DNA from: an uncultured Rhodospirillales bacterium
Lineage (GTDB): Bacteria; Pseudomonadota; Alphaproteobacteria; Azospirillales; Azospirillaceae
DNA length: 61,856 nucleotides
Reading direction: 5' to 3'
Assembly (NCBI GenBank): GCA_903856295.1
Contig: CAIOBP010000205.1
Location: 1 to 61,856, forward strand
The position numbers and the translations under genes are program-made. Below are positions 16,998-26,515 of the stretch, in pieces. The notes below the pieces were generated by a model, which made no database searches, was not told the DNA's origin, and saw only the letters and a list, made by a program, of their open reading frames with translations. The stretch's first letter is position 1, and the number at the start of each line of letters is the position of its first letter.

Positions 16998-17596
16998 GGC
17001 GCGGGCGGCTTGGTGGTCTGGAAGCTCGGCCGCTTGGCCGCCTCATCGAACCACGCCGCCAGCCCGGGCCGGCCGGCGCGCCAGTTGTCGCCGGCAAAGC
17101 GGAGGTCGAGATAGCCGAGCGCGGTGGCCACGGCCAAGCCGCCGATTGTTACGCTACCGGAAAAGTCTCCGGCCCAGCTTTCCAGGGCATCGCAGGCCCG
17201 AACCATCGCCGTGGTCTGGCGGGCGATCCAGGCTTCGGAGCGCAGGGTTTCCGGACGCATGGTCTCGAGCCGGCGCGCCACCGCGGCATCACAGAGGCCA
17301 TCGGCCAGGGCCTGAAGGCGCAGGGCCCGCCAGCGAGCGGGGCCGGCGGGTGGAAACAGCGAGCCGCCGCCGAGATGGTCGAGATATTCGCAGATCACCG
17401 GGCTGTCGAACAACGCCGTGCCGTCGTCGAGCACCAGGGTCGGCACCTTGCACAGCGGATTGTCGTCGGGCAGGCCCTCGGTGGCGCTCCAGGCGTCGGT
17501 GACCTCGAGGGTGGTCTGGTCGAGCAGGCCGACCTCGATGGCGGTCATGCGCACCTTGCGGGCGTAGGGCGAGGCGTGACTGAAGTAAAGCTTCAT
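16994..17596 (-). CDS. glutathione S-transferase family protein
   Basis: A GST of 200 residues. The N-terminal thioredoxin-like domain begins MKLYFSHASPYARKVRM, has the cis-Pro segment NPLCKVPTLVLDDG and the glutathione-contacting FDSPVICEYLD. The C-terminal helical domain includes TIGGLAVATALGYLDLRF. The substrate is unknown. AAGGAG precedes the start. It lies directly after gloB, a glutathione-dependent hydrolase, so a shared role in electrophile detoxification is a reasonable inference. Confidence 0.88.
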   Translation of the reverse strand: MKLYFSHASPYARKVRMTAIEVGLLDQTTLEVTDAWSATEGLPDDNPLCKVPTLVLDDGTALFDSPVICEYLDHLGGGSLFPPAGPARWRALRLQALADGLCDAAVARRLETMRPETLRSEAWIARQTTAMVRACDALESWAGDFSGSVTIGGLAVATALGYLDLRFAGDNWRAGRPGLAAWFDEAAKRPSFQTTKPPAP

Positions 17597-17617
17597 GGCT
17601 CCAAAACTCCTTCCGGT

Positions 17618-18379
17618 TCAGAAATAATCCTTGCGGCGGCGGACTTCCGCGAAGATTTCGGCGGCGGCGGCGCCGGTCATGTCCAGCGCCGCCGCCACCC
17701 TTGGCTGATCGGCGCGCAGAAAGGGGTTGGTCGCGCACTCCTGCGCCAGCGTGCTCGGCAGGGTCGGTTGCCCCTGATCGCGCAGGTGCCGCACCGCCTC
17801 GGCACGGGCGCGCAGATCGGGATTTTCCGGCTCGATGCTCAGGGCGAAGCGCGCATTCGACAGGGTATATTCGTGTGCGCAATAAATTTGGGTGTGCTCG
17901 GGCAGGGCGCGCAGCTTGCACAGCGAGGCCCACATTTCGGCGGCGCTGCCCTCGAACAGCCGGCCGCAGCCGAGGGAAAACAGCGTGTCGCCGCAAAACA
18001 GCGCCCCGGTCGCCGGCAAATGAAAGGCGATATGGCCGCTGGTGTGGCCGGGCGTTTCGATCACCGATATCATTTCGGAGCCGAATTTATAGCTCGAGCC
18101 CTCCCCGACCGCGATGTCGATGCCGGGAATCCGCCCCCGGTCGCCGTGAAAAGCGACCACCGGGCAGCCATAGCGGCTTTTCAGCGCGGCATTGCCGCCG
18201 ATATGGTCGCCGTGATGATGGGTGTTGAGAATGGCGTCGAGCCGCCAGCCGCGCGCGGTCAGCGCCTCGGTCACTGGCGCCGCTTCGGCCGGGTCGACCA
18301 CCAGCACGGCGCCGCTCGCCGGGTCGCGCGCCAGATAAATGTAATTGTCGCTGAGCGCGGGCAGGATGACGATGTCCAT
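17618..18379 (-). CDS. gloB: hydroxyacylglutathione hydrolase (glyoxalase II)
   Basis: Hydrolyses S-lactoylglutathione to lactate and glutathione, the second step of methylglyoxal detoxification. It has 253 residues, the normal length. The metallo-beta-lactamase metal site is LNTHHHGDHIGGN, with further ligands in ETPGHTSGHIAF, FCGDTLFSLGCGRLFEG and YCAHEYTLSNARF. The C-terminal HAGH domain is also present. The start at 18379 (MDIVILPALSDNY) has GAGGGAG upstream; the longer open frame to 18481 runs into the divergent gene's promoter. Confidence 0.94.
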   Translation of the reverse strand: MDIVILPALSDNYIYLARDPASGAVLVVDPAEAAPVTEALTARGWRLDAILNTHHHGDHIGGNAALKSRYGCPVVAFHGDRGRIPGIDIAVGEGSSYKFGSEMISVIETPGHTSGHIAFHLPATGALFCGDTLFSLGCGRLFEGSAAEMWASLCKLRALPEHTQIYCAHEYTLSNARFALSIEPENPDLRARAEAVRHLRDQGQPTLPSTLAQECATNPFLRADQPRVAAALDMTGAAAAEIFAEVRRRKDYF

Positions 18380-18480
18380 GGCGGCGGGCTCCCTCTCGGC
18401 TGTCCTTTGGTCATGAACCAGCGGCGGCGCTTTTTCAAGCCTTCCAGTATCGGCTTGCTTTTCCCGCGCGCTCTGGTCCA

Positions 18481-19230
18481 ATGCCGGCCATGCATACCGA
18501 TATCGTCGATCTGCGCGAATTCTACCAGAGCAGCCTCGGACAGGTCGCCCGGCGGGTGATCCGCCGCCGCCTGCGCGAGATGTGGCCGAGCGGCGCCGGA
18601 CAGCGCATGGTCGGCATCGGTTACGCCACGCCCTACCTGCGGCCCTATCTCGCCGAGGCCGAGCGGGTGGTGGCGCTGATGCCGGCCGGGCTGGGCGTCA
18701 CCTATTGGCCCGCCGAGGGGCCGGGGCTGACGGCGCTGATCGAGGAAACCGAATTGCCGCTGGCCGATCTCTCGGTCGACCGGGTGCTGCTGGTCCACGG
18801 GTTGGAAGGCGCCGAGCAGGTGCGGCCGATGCTGCGGGAAATCTGGCGGGTGCTGGCCGGCGGCGGCCGCCTGCTGGCGGTGGTGCCCAATCGCCGGGGC
18901 ATGTGGGCGCGCGCCGAGGGCACGCCGTTCGGCCAGGGCCACCCCTACTCGGTCGGTCAGGTCAAGCAGGTGCTGCGCGACACGCTGTTCGTGCCCGAGC
19001 GCACCTCCCACGCGCTGTTCGTGCCGCCGGTCAACTCGCGCCTCAGCCTGGCCTGGGCGCCAGCCTGGGAGGAAATCGGCATCCGCTGGTTCCGCGCCAT
19101 CGCCGGCGTCACCATGATCGAGGCCAGCAAACAGCTGTTCGCCGGCATCCCGCGCAGAGCCGAACAGCACGCCCCCCGCAGGCTGATCATTCCCTTGCCG
19201 GGTGGAGCGCCGCAGATGCGGCGGGAGTAG
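18481..19230 (+). CDS. SAM-dependent methyltransferase
   Basis: A class I methyltransferase-like protein of 249 residues. The methyltransf_11 pattern is seen: a motif-I-like region VGIGYATPYLRPYLAEAERV, LPLADLSVDRVLLVHGLEGA, and LREIWRVLAGGGRLLAVVPN. The glycine-rich motif is weaker than usual. This gene is often found divergent from gloB in alphaproteobacteria, which is also the arrangement here; the intergenic space is about 100 bases. The substrate is unknown. Confidence 0.8.
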   Translation: MPAMHTDIVDLREFYQSSLGQVARRVIRRRLREMWPSGAGQRMVGIGYATPYLRPYLAEAERVVALMPAGLGVTYWPAEGPGLTALIEETELPLADLSVDRVLLVHGLEGAEQVRPMLREIWRVLAGGGRLLAVVPNRRGMWARAEGTPFGQGHPYSVGQVKQVLRDTLFVPERTSHALFVPPVNSRLSLAWAPAWEEIGIRWFRAIAGVTMIEASKQLFAGIPRRAEQHAPRRLIIPLPGGAPQMRRE

Positions 19231-19248
19231 GAGCTTAAGTCAAACATA

Positions 19249-19278
19249 TTGCCAGGGTTGCAAAACATTTGATAAATA
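19249..19278 (+). promoter_or_regulatory. possible promoter for the chemosensory operon
   Basis: In an AT-rich intergenic stretch, TTGCCA and TAAATA are separated by 18 bases, a plausible sigma-70-type pair. The start codon of the first operon gene is about 160 bases downstream. This is a pattern match only. Confidence 0.3.
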
Positions 19279-19436
19279 TTGGTAAGTGTTGTGTGAATTG
19301 TTCACAGCGGCGATGATTGCAACTTTCGGCGCCTTCACTTACATTGGCCCTGTAAACGGTGGGGTCGCAAGCGCCTGATCGGCTCCATCGCTCCCAACGA
19401 TGTGTCGTGACCCGAAGGCTCGGAGGCGCGTGGACG

Positions 19437-19871
19437 ATGGCGATGCTGAAAGTGCTGGTGGTCGAGGATCTGGCCGTCGTCCGCAGCCTGATTCGCCAGC
19501 AATTCGCGGTGCTCGGGATCACGGGGGTAACCGAGGCGTCCGATGGCGCCGAGGCGCTGAAACTGCTCCTGCGGGAGCCGGACATCGACCTCATCCTCTG
19601 CGACTGGCACATGACGCCGATGGACGGCCTGGATTTCTGCGCCCGGGTTCAGGCCACACCTTATCTGGGCGGGCGCAAGATACCGGTGGTGTTCATCACC
19701 GGCGACCAAAAGCTGGCCGACGCCCGGAGACGGCACCGGACGCTTGACTCGGCGCGGGATCTGGGCATCGTCGACATTCTGCTCAAGCCCTTCGGAACCG
19801 AGGAGCTGCGGGCGGTGCTGGCGCATTGCAGAGCCGCGCATCTGCTCCCGAGGGTCGAGATACCAACTTGA
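19437..19871 (+). CDS. single-domain response regulator, first gene of the chemosensory operon
   Basis: A CheY-like receiver of 144 residues with no output domain. The acidic pocket is in VLVVEDLAVVRSL, the phosphoacceptor is Asp56 in LILCDWHMTPMDGLDF, and the conserved Lys is in DILLKPFGTEEL. The loop around KLADARRRHRTLDSARD is longer than in classical CheY. Start at 19437; a second ATG is two codons later. It stands 160 bases ahead of the first cheW gene and is probably the diffusible partner of the CheA or hybrid kinase downstream. Confidence 0.88.
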   Translation: MAMLKVLVVEDLAVVRSLIRQQFAVLGITGVTEASDGAEALKLLLREPDIDLILCDWHMTPMDGLDFCARVQATPYLGGRKIPVVFITGDQKLADARRRHRTLDSARDLGIVDILLKPFGTEELRAVLAHCRAAHLLPRVEIPT

Positions 19872-20031
19872 TAGAGCCGGCATACTAGAGCCGGGACGCA
19901 TGGAACCGGGACGCCGACGCGGGTCGGGCAAGATGCCGCCGGGGCGACGCGGTTGAATCCGGGGCTGCCGACCTCCAAAAACCCGGCGGCCGGACACTGA
20001 AAGACCGGGCGCTGAAAGATAAGACGACACG

Positions 20032-20547
20032 ATGCCAAAGGTGCTGATTTTCGACGTGGCCGACACGGCGCTGGCGCTTCCGGTCGACGTGATTCGGGAA
20101 ATCCTGCCGCTGCCGCTGCTGTCGCGGCCACCCCAGATGCCGTCGTTGATCGAGGGGGTCTTCAATCTGCGCGGCCAAGCGGCGTCGGTGCTACGGCTCG
20201 ACCGGCTGCTCGGTCTCGCCGGAGCGGGAACGGCGGGAGACGCGAGCGCGGGAGTCTATGCGCCGCTGCTGCTGCTCAAGCCCGGAGCGATGGGAACCGG
20301 AGCCGGGCCGCTGGCCCTGCTGGTGGACCGGGTGCGCGGCATCCAGAGCGTGGCCGAAGCGGCCCTGCTGCCGGTGTCCGCGCTCGACAGCCTGAACGGC
20401 TGCGTCGCGGCGGAACTCGCCGGCACCGAACCGCCGGCCCATTTGCTGTCGCTCGACCGCCTGCTGCTGGAGCGGGAACGCCGCTGCATCCTCGAGCATC
20501 AGGCGCGGGCGGAACGGCGTTTGGCCGAACTTGGGGAGGCGCCATGA
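20032..20547 (+). CDS. cheW: CheW-like adaptor protein (first)
   Basis: A CheW-domain protein of 171 residues that should link the receptor to the CheA kinase. The fold is recognised by MPKVLIFDVADTALALPVD, the segment PSLIEGVFNLRGQAASVLRLD, and LALLVDRVRGIQSV. After the domain it has an unusual Arg/Glu-rich helical tail (ERERRCILEHQARAERRL). It overlaps cheR by 4 bases. The position before a CheR with C-terminal repeats matches WspB in Wsp-type operons. Confidence 0.86.
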   Translation: MPKVLIFDVADTALALPVDVIREILPLPLLSRPPQMPSLIEGVFNLRGQAASVLRLDRLLGLAGAGTAGDASAGVYAPLLLLKPGAMGTGAGPLALLVDRVRGIQSVAEAALLPVSALDSLNGCVAAELAGTEPPAHLLSLDRLLLERERRCILEHQARAERRLAELGEAP

Positions 20548-21983
20548 ACGCGGCGCCAGTTCCGGCCGGGTCGGCGTTGCGGGATACCGGCTTCGGCAGA
20601 CTCAAGAGCCACATCATCGGCCTGACCGGGCTGGCCTATTACGACGACAAGGACGACGCGCTGGCGGAGCGCGTGGCCCGCAGACTGACCGCGAGCGGGC
20701 GCACCGATTGCTCCGCCTACCTCGATCTGCTGCTGTCGGAGCCCGAGGGGCGGCGCGAGCTGGACGCGCTGGTCACCGAGCTGACCATCGGCGAAACCTT
20801 CTTTTTCCGCTATCCCGAGCAATTCGACGCCCTGCGCGAAACCATTCTGCCCGACTGCATCGCGCGCAACCGGGAGGAGCGGCGGCTGCGCATCTGGTCG
20901 GCCGGATGCTCGACCGGGGCCGAACCCTATTCCATCGCCGTGCTGGTGCATGAACTGCTGGGCGCACACCTGCCGGACTGGCAAGTCACCATTCTCGCCA
21001 CCGACATCAACCGCGAGTTTCTGGCCCGCGCCCGCACCGGCCGCTTCGGGGATTGGGCGTTGCGCTCGGTGAGCGAGAGCCGGCGCGCAGCGCTGTTCGC
21101 CGAGGATGGCGGGCAGTGGCTGTTGCGCACTCCGTTCCGTTCCATGGTCAGCTTCGCCTATCACAATCTGATGTCCCTGGCCGAGGGCTGGACGCCGCCC
21201 GACGGCTTCGGCGGCGGCGGGTTCGACATCATCCTCTGCCGCAACGTCCTGATTTATTTCGATCGCGAGACCATCCAGGCGATGCTGCCGCGCCTCGCCG
21301 ACGGGCTGAACGCCGAGGGCTGGCTGCTGGTCGGCCCCTCGGAACCCAACGAGGATTTCAGCCGGGTGTTCGCCACCCTCAACGCCCCCGGCACCACCCT
21401 GTATCGCAAGGCGGCATCCGCTCCGGCGCTCCCGCTCTGGAGTCCCGAGGGGACGCCCGCCGTGGTCCCGCCGCCTCGGTCGTCCCGCCCGGCGCGGCCG
21501 GCGCCCCCGGTCCGGCCGCCGCCGAAACGCCCGCCATCACCACCGGCACCGGCACCGCTGGCACCGCCGGTCGGGCGCCCCCGGCCGTCGCTGTCCGAAA
21601 TCATCGATCTCGCGGACCGCGGCCGTTGGGACGAAGCCCGGCGGGTCTGCGACAGCTGCCTCGCCGCCGATGCCATGAATCCGGTGGCGCACTACCTGTC
21701 CGCGCTGGTCCACGACCATGGCGGCACCGGCTCCGCCGAGGCCGAGCAATGCTGCCGCAAGGCGATCTACCTCGACCGCAATTTCGCCCTGGCCCATTAC
21801 CAGCTCGGCGCCATCCTGGCCGGACGCGGCGAGCCGCTCGGCGCCCGCAAGGCCCTGCTCAATGTCCTCCGGATTCTGGAAGCCATGCCCGACGATGCCG
21901 CCCTGCCCGCCGGTGACGGCTTGACGGCGGGGGGACTGCGCGCGATGGTCAGGCTTCGTCTTGAAGGAAGGGGGCGCTCGTGA
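20544..21983 (+). CDS. cheR: chemoreceptor methyltransferase CheR with C-terminal TPR-like region
   Basis: Methylates glutamates on the chemoreceptor using SAM. It has 479 residues. The N-terminal all-alpha domain holds LTIGETFFFRYPEQFD. The SAM domain holds IWSAGCSTGAEPYSIA, the Asp of ILATDINREFL and FDIILCRNVLIYFDR. A Pro-rich linker (about 292-345) leads to a helical repeat region with ALVHDHGGTGSAEAEQCC and AIYLDRNFALAHYQLGAIL, which are TPR-like. Such CheR-TPR fusions are typical of WspC and FrzF-type pathways rather than flagellar ones. It overlaps both neighbours by 4 bases. Confidence 0.93.
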   Translation: MNAAPVPAGSALRDTGFGRLKSHIIGLTGLAYYDDKDDALAERVARRLTASGRTDCSAYLDLLLSEPEGRRELDALVTELTIGETFFFRYPEQFDALRETILPDCIARNREERRLRIWSAGCSTGAEPYSIAVLVHELLGAHLPDWQVTILATDINREFLARARTGRFGDWALRSVSESRRAALFAEDGGQWLLRTPFRSMVSFAYHNLMSLAEGWTPPDGFGGGGFDIILCRNVLIYFDRETIQAMLPRLADGLNAEGWLLVGPSEPNEDFSRVFATLNAPGTTLYRKAASAPALPLWSPEGTPAVVPPPRSSRPARPAPPVRPPPKRPPSPPAPAPLAPPVGRPRPSLSEIIDLADRGRWDEARRVCDSCLAADAMNPVAHYLSALVHDHGGTGSAEAEQCCRKAIYLDRNFALAHYQLGAILAGRGEPLGARKALLNVLRILEAMPDDAALPAGDGLTAGGLRAMVRLRLEGRGRS

Positions 21984-22555
21984 CCCGGCGCGCCATCGAT
22001 TGGGCCGATGTTCACCGCCGTCTGGAAAAAAGCCAGGCGGCCCTGTCCGATGCCGCCGAGCAGAGTCCCGAGCGCATCCGGCTGATTCTGGCCGAGCGGA
22101 CGCGGCGCATGGCGGAAACCGCCGGGGACCAGACCGCCGAACGGGCAGAGGCGCTGCTGGTCTGCCGGATCGGCGCCGAACGCTACGCCCTGCCCCTCGA
22201 CGCGGTCGCCGAGGTCGCGACGCTCGGCGCGCTGACCCTGCCGCCACGCGCGCCGCCCGCGCTCCTGGGCGCCATGAATTTGCGCGGAGTCGTGCACCGG
22301 GTCTTCGATCTCGGCCGGCTGATGGCCCTGGAGGGCACCGGCGGGCCGGGCGGACATGCCGTGATCCTGCGCCGTCAGGATTTTCCCACCGGCTTGCGGG
22401 TCGATCAGGCCGAGGGCATCGTCTCGATTGCCGCCGGCCGACTGGCCGACGGCGAGACCGCGCACCAGAATCGTTTCACCAGCAACGTGGTCGATGGCCT
22501 TCTGATCCTCGATCTGGACAAGATCGTGGCGCAGATCGCCGGGCAGAGGACATAA
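21980..22555 (+). CDS. cheW: CheW-like adaptor protein (second)
   Basis: A protein of 191 residues. An N-terminal helical extension (DWADVHRRLEKSQAAL, then RIRLILAERTRRMA) precedes a CheW domain with ALLVCRIGAERYALPLD and LLGAMNLRGVVHRVFDL. The same kind of extension is seen in WspD. Having two CheW proteins, one each side of CheR, suggests an array with specialised adaptors. It overlaps cheR by 4 bases and ends 4 bases before the MCP gene. Confidence 0.87.
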   Translation: MTRRAIDWADVHRRLEKSQAALSDAAEQSPERIRLILAERTRRMAETAGDQTAERAEALLVCRIGAERYALPLDAVAEVATLGALTLPPRAPPALLGAMNLRGVVHRVFDLGRLMALEGTGGPGGHAVILRRQDFPTGLRVDQAEGIVSIAAGRLADGETAHQNRFTSNVVDGLLILDLDKIVAQIAGQRT

Positions 22556-22559
22556 CGTC

Positions 22560-24236
22560 ATGACCCTGAATATCGGACAAAGAATCCTCGTCGTCTTCGG
22601 ACTGCTGCTGCTGCTGCTGGGCGGAGCAGGTCTTTACCAGTTGCAGGAGCTGCGCGATCTGGAAGAGATCAACACCACGGTGGTCTCTCACGACATCAGG
22701 ACGATGAACGAGATCCAGGAGATGCACGCCGGCCAGGACGATATTCGCGACTGGCGCAATCTGGTGATGATCGACCGGCTGCTGATCAAGGCGGGGGTGC
22801 CGCGCCCGGACCCTGCCGGATTCGAAGAGAAGTGCCGCCAGCAGCATAAGAATGTCCACGAGACCATTTCGACGATGATCGCCGAGATCGAGGGCTATTC
22901 CCGCCAGGCGAAATCGGCGGAACGGAACACCGCGTTTGGCCGGATGCTGATTCATCTCCACAAGATCGATGAGCGGCTCAAGCTGGTCAGCGCCAAGACG
23001 GAAGACTTATTCAAGATCGCCGGCGCCGGTGAGCTGATCAAAATTTCCGATGAGAACAGTAAAATCATTGCGGTGAGCGACGAGATCGATACCGAGATCG
23101 ATGAACTCCGCAAGGTGACCGACGGCCTGATCACCGCCGGGCAGGTCCGGACCTCGGAAGCCTACGCCCATATCCGGCAAACCTTTTTGGTCGTCTTCGC
23201 CGGTTTGCTGGCCGTCAGTCTGGTTCTGGGCTATGCGCTTCAGCGCTCGATCGTCGTCCCGCTGCGCACCTTCATGGGCTTCGTCGAGGCCGTCGGGCGC
23301 GGCGAACTGGGCGGCAGGACCGCGGTCGACCGCAACGACGAGCTGGGCCAGCTCGGCCGCACCCTCAATCTGATGGTCACGGGCCTGCGCGAGGTCGCCA
23401 CCCAGACCCGGGCCGCGACCGAAAACCTCAACGCCGCGACCGCCGAGATTCGCGCCTCGACCCAGCAGCAGGCGGCGGGTGTCGAGGAGCAGCTGGCGGC
23501 GGTCCAGGAAACTTCGGCGACCCTCGACGAGATCACCCAGTCCGGCGTCCAGATGGCCCGGCGCGCCAAAGAGGTCGCGACCTCGGCCGAGGCGGCGGTG
23601 CAGGCCAGCCACGCCGGCCTTCATGCCGCCGAGGACGCCACCAAGGCGATGGACGCGATTCGCGATCAGGCGGAGTCGGTGGCCGAGAACATCGTCATGC
23701 TCAGCGAGAAGACCCAGGCCATCGGTGAGATCATCATCACGGTCAACGACATCGCCGAACGCTCGCATCTGCTGGCGCTCAACGCCGCGATCGAGGCTGC
23801 CTCGGCCGGCGAACATGGCCGCAGCTTCGCGGTGGTCGCCGCCGAGATCAAGAATCTGGCCGATCAGGCCAAGGACGCGACCTCCCAGGTCCGGACCATT
23901 CTCAGCGAGATTCAGCGTGGCATCAACTCCTCGGTGATGCTGACCGAGGAAGCGGTCAAACGCGTCACTTACGGCAAGGAGCAGACCGACACCACCCAGC
24001 GGACGATTCACGAGATGTCCGACAACATCCAGATCAGCGTCCAGACCTTCCAGCAGATCGTCGCCGCGACCAACCAGCACCAGATCGGCCTCGAGCAGAC
24101 CATGCAGGCGCTGCAGAACATTCGGCAGGCCAGCAAGCAAACCACCGACAGCACCCGGCAACTCGACGGGGCCGCCGCCAACCTCAGCGCCCTGGGCCAG
24201 CAGCTGGCGCGGGCGGTGAGCCTGTACCGGCTATGA
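22560..24236 (+). CDS. methyl-accepting chemotaxis protein
   Basis: The receptor of this operon, 558 residues. It has an N-terminal membrane helix (ILVVFGLLLLLLGGAGL), a helical sensing region of about 175 residues with many charged residues (four-helix-bundle type), a second membrane helix (FLVVFAGLLAVSLVLGYAL), a HAMP domain, and a long cytoplasmic coiled coil. The signalling tip is SHLLALNAAIEAASAGEHG followed by RSFAVVAAEIKNLA. Ligand unknown. There is no C-terminal CheR-binding pentapeptide; the protein ends in SLYRL. It overlaps cheA by 4 bases. Confidence 0.94.
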   Translation: MTLNIGQRILVVFGLLLLLLGGAGLYQLQELRDLEEINTTVVSHDIRTMNEIQEMHAGQDDIRDWRNLVMIDRLLIKAGVPRPDPAGFEEKCRQQHKNVHETISTMIAEIEGYSRQAKSAERNTAFGRMLIHLHKIDERLKLVSAKTEDLFKIAGAGELIKISDENSKIIAVSDEIDTEIDELRKVTDGLITAGQVRTSEAYAHIRQTFLVVFAGLLAVSLVLGYALQRSIVVPLRTFMGFVEAVGRGELGGRTAVDRNDELGQLGRTLNLMVTGLREVATQTRAATENLNAATAEIRASTQQQAAGVEEQLAAVQETSATLDEITQSGVQMARRAKEVATSAEAAVQASHAGLHAAEDATKAMDAIRDQAESVAENIVMLSEKTQAIGEIIITVNDIAERSHLLALNAAIEAASAGEHGRSFAVVAAEIKNLADQAKDATSQVRTILSEIQRGINSSVMLTEEAVKRVTYGKEQTDTTQRTIHEMSDNIQISVQTFQQIVAATNQHQIGLEQTMQALQNIRQASKQTTDSTRQLDGAAANLSALGQQLARAVSLYRL

Positions 24237-26515
24237 AGGACATCCGCCAGCGCCTGCTGGCCGCATTCGACATCGAATACCGCGAGCATCTGGCAACGAT
24301 CCGCCAGTTGCTGCCGACGGCCGACGACGACGCGGCGGCGATCGGCGAAGGGCGGCTGACCGAGATCATCCGCCGGGCGCACAGCCTCAAGGGCGCGGCC
24401 CGGGCCGTCGATCTGCGCGCGGTCGAAATGCTGGCCCACCGGCTCGAATCGCTGCTGGTGCTGGTCCAGAAGGGCGGCGCCGCCCTCGATGGCGTCAGCC
24501 TGCCGGTCATCCTTCAGACCCTCGATCAGGTCGAGGATCTGGTCGCCGCCTCGGCCAACCCCGAAGCCTCGGCACTCGTCCCCGATCTCGCGCCGCTCGA
24601 CCGTCTGCTTGGCGAGGAGCCCTCTCAGCCCCCCCCTCCCCCTCCGGAGCCAAGGCCGGACCCGGCGCCGCCGAAGCCGGACAAGCCCGTCGCGCCTCCG
24701 GGCGACGCGATGGCCGCCGAGGCGGACGAACCGGCCCCGGCGGCGCCCGCCCTCCCCGAGACTCTGCGGGGCGAGGAGATGATGCGGGTCGACGCCGCCA
24801 GCCTCGACCGGCTGTTGCTGTCGAGTGGCCGGCTGGGTGCGGAAATCTCCCGGCACGCCGGCAGAAGCGGCGATGTCCGGCAGGTGCATCGCGACCTGAC
24901 CGAGGCTCTTCACGACTGGGAGCGCTTCCGCAAGGTCTTCGGCCGGCAATTGCGCGCCCTCGCCGCCACTCCGGCCTATGGTCGGATCGCCACCCAGATC
25001 GAGGCCATGGAAACCCGGATCGCGACGGTGGCCCGGGTCGTCAACCGGGTGGTGAAATCCTCGGAGCGCGGGTCCTGGACGCTGCTGCAACTGGCCGAGC
25101 ATCTTCAGAACGATGTCCAGCGGGTCCGCACCGTGCCGGCCGAACATGTCTTCGGCGGCTTCCGCAAGATGGTGCGCGACATTGCCCGCGAGCACGACAA
25201 GCAGATCGCCGTCCGGATCAGCGGGCTGGAGGTCGAGGTCGACCGGCTGATCCTTCAGCAGCTCAAGGACCCGGTGATGCACGTGCTGCGCAACGCGGTC
25301 AGCCACGGCAGCGAGCCCCCCGCCGAGCGGGTCGCCGCCGGCAAACCGGCCGAGGCGCGGGTCGGCCTCGAGCTGAGCGCGGCCGGCGGCCGGCTGACGG
25401 TGACGGTCAGCGACGACGGGCGCGGCCTGAATTATCGCCGCATCGCCCAGGTCGCCCTCGAGTCCGGCCTGATGAGCCCGACGGAGGCGGCGGAAGCGCC
25501 CGCCGAAACCCTGTCGCGCCTGCTGCTGCGTCCCGGCTTTTCCACCGCGGAAACCGTCGACACCCTGTCCGGGCGGGGCGTCGGCCTTTCGGTGCTGCAC
25601 GCGGCGGTCAGCCGGTTGCGCGGCGTCATCGATATCCGCCCCGCGCCCGGCTCCGGCACGGTGGTCGAAATCATCACGCCGCTGACCGTGTCGCGCCAGC
25701 ATCTGCTGCTGGTCACCTGCGCTGGCCAGACCTACGGCATTCCCAGTTTCACCGTCGAGCGCCTGCATCAGGTCAAGGCCGAGCATGTGATCACGGTCGA
25801 GGGGCGGACGGTGATCATCCTCGACGGCAAGACGGTGCCGCTGACCTCGCTGCATCGGGCGCTCGGCACCGGCGCGACACCGGAGCTGATCCCCGGCGCC
25901 GCCCTGCCGGTGATGGTGCTGCGTCTGGCCGAGCGGCGCCTGGCCCTGATCGTCGATGCCCTGCTCCAGGTGCGCGACTGCCTGATCAGCGACCCCATGA
26001 AGGGGGCCGACCGCTCGGTGATGGGCACCATCCTGCTCGATGGCGGCGAGGTCGCCTTCGTGCTCGACCCGGCGGTGCTGTTCGAGACTCAGCCATCCGG
26101 CGGCGCCGACGGCCCGGCCGCGGCGGCGGTGCGGAACGTCGCGCCGCCCGCGATCCGCACCATTCTGGTGGTCGACGATTCCGTGACCACGCGCACCCTT
26201 GAGAAGAGCATCCTCGAAGCCCAGGGCTTCCGCGTCCGCCTCGCGGTGGACGGCGTCGACGCCCTGGCCGAACTGCGCCAGAATCCGGTGGATCTGGTGA
26301 TCAGCGATGTCGAGATGCCGCGCATGAACGGGCTGATGCTGCTGGAAACCATCAAGCAGGACGGCACGCTGCAAAAAATCCCGGTCATCCTGGTGACCTC
26401 CCACGACAACCCGGTGGATGTGCAGCGCGGGCTCGATCTGGGCGCCGACGCCTACATCGTCAAGCAACGATTTGACCAGCACGACCTATTGGACGCGATC
26501 GAGCAATTGTTATGA
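24233..26515 (+). CDS. cheA: chemotaxis histidine kinase CheA with C-terminal receiver
   Basis: Hybrid CheA of 760 residues. An Hpt domain carries the phosphorylated His50 in IRRAHSLKGAARAV. A Pro-rich linker (about 125-165) leads to the dimerisation region, the ATPase domain (DPVMHVLRNAVSHGSEPP and VTVSDDGRGLNYR), a CheW-like domain (about 490-620), and a receiver whose phosphoacceptor is Asp692 in LVISDVEMPRMNG. The fused receiver is a mark of Wsp/Frz/Che3-type alternative pathways. The N-box has AVSHG where classical CheA has AIDHG. It overlaps both neighbours by 4 bases. Confidence 0.95.
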   Translation: MKDIRQRLLAAFDIEYREHLATIRQLLPTADDDAAAIGEGRLTEIIRRAHSLKGAARAVDLRAVEMLAHRLESLLVLVQKGGAALDGVSLPVILQTLDQVEDLVAASANPEASALVPDLAPLDRLLGEEPSQPPPPPPEPRPDPAPPKPDKPVAPPGDAMAAEADEPAPAAPALPETLRGEEMMRVDAASLDRLLLSSGRLGAEISRHAGRSGDVRQVHRDLTEALHDWERFRKVFGRQLRALAATPAYGRIATQIEAMETRIATVARVVNRVVKSSERGSWTLLQLAEHLQNDVQRVRTVPAEHVFGGFRKMVRDIAREHDKQIAVRISGLEVEVDRLILQQLKDPVMHVLRNAVSHGSEPPAERVAAGKPAEARVGLELSAAGGRLTVTVSDDGRGLNYRRIAQVALESGLMSPTEAAEAPAETLSRLLLRPGFSTAETVDTLSGRGVGLSVLHAAVSRLRGVIDIRPAPGSGTVVEIITPLTVSRQHLLLVTCAGQTYGIPSFTVERLHQVKAEHVITVEGRTVIILDGKTVPLTSLHRALGTGATPELIPGAALPVMVLRLAERRLALIVDALLQVRDCLISDPMKGADRSVMGTILLDGGEVAFVLDPAVLFETQPSGGADGPAAAAVRNVAPPAIRTILVVDDSVTTRTLEKSILEAQGFRVRLAVDGVDALAELRQNPVDLVISDVEMPRMNGLMLLETIKQDGTLQKIPVILVTSHDNPVDVQRGLDLGADAYIVKQRFDQHDLLDAIEQLL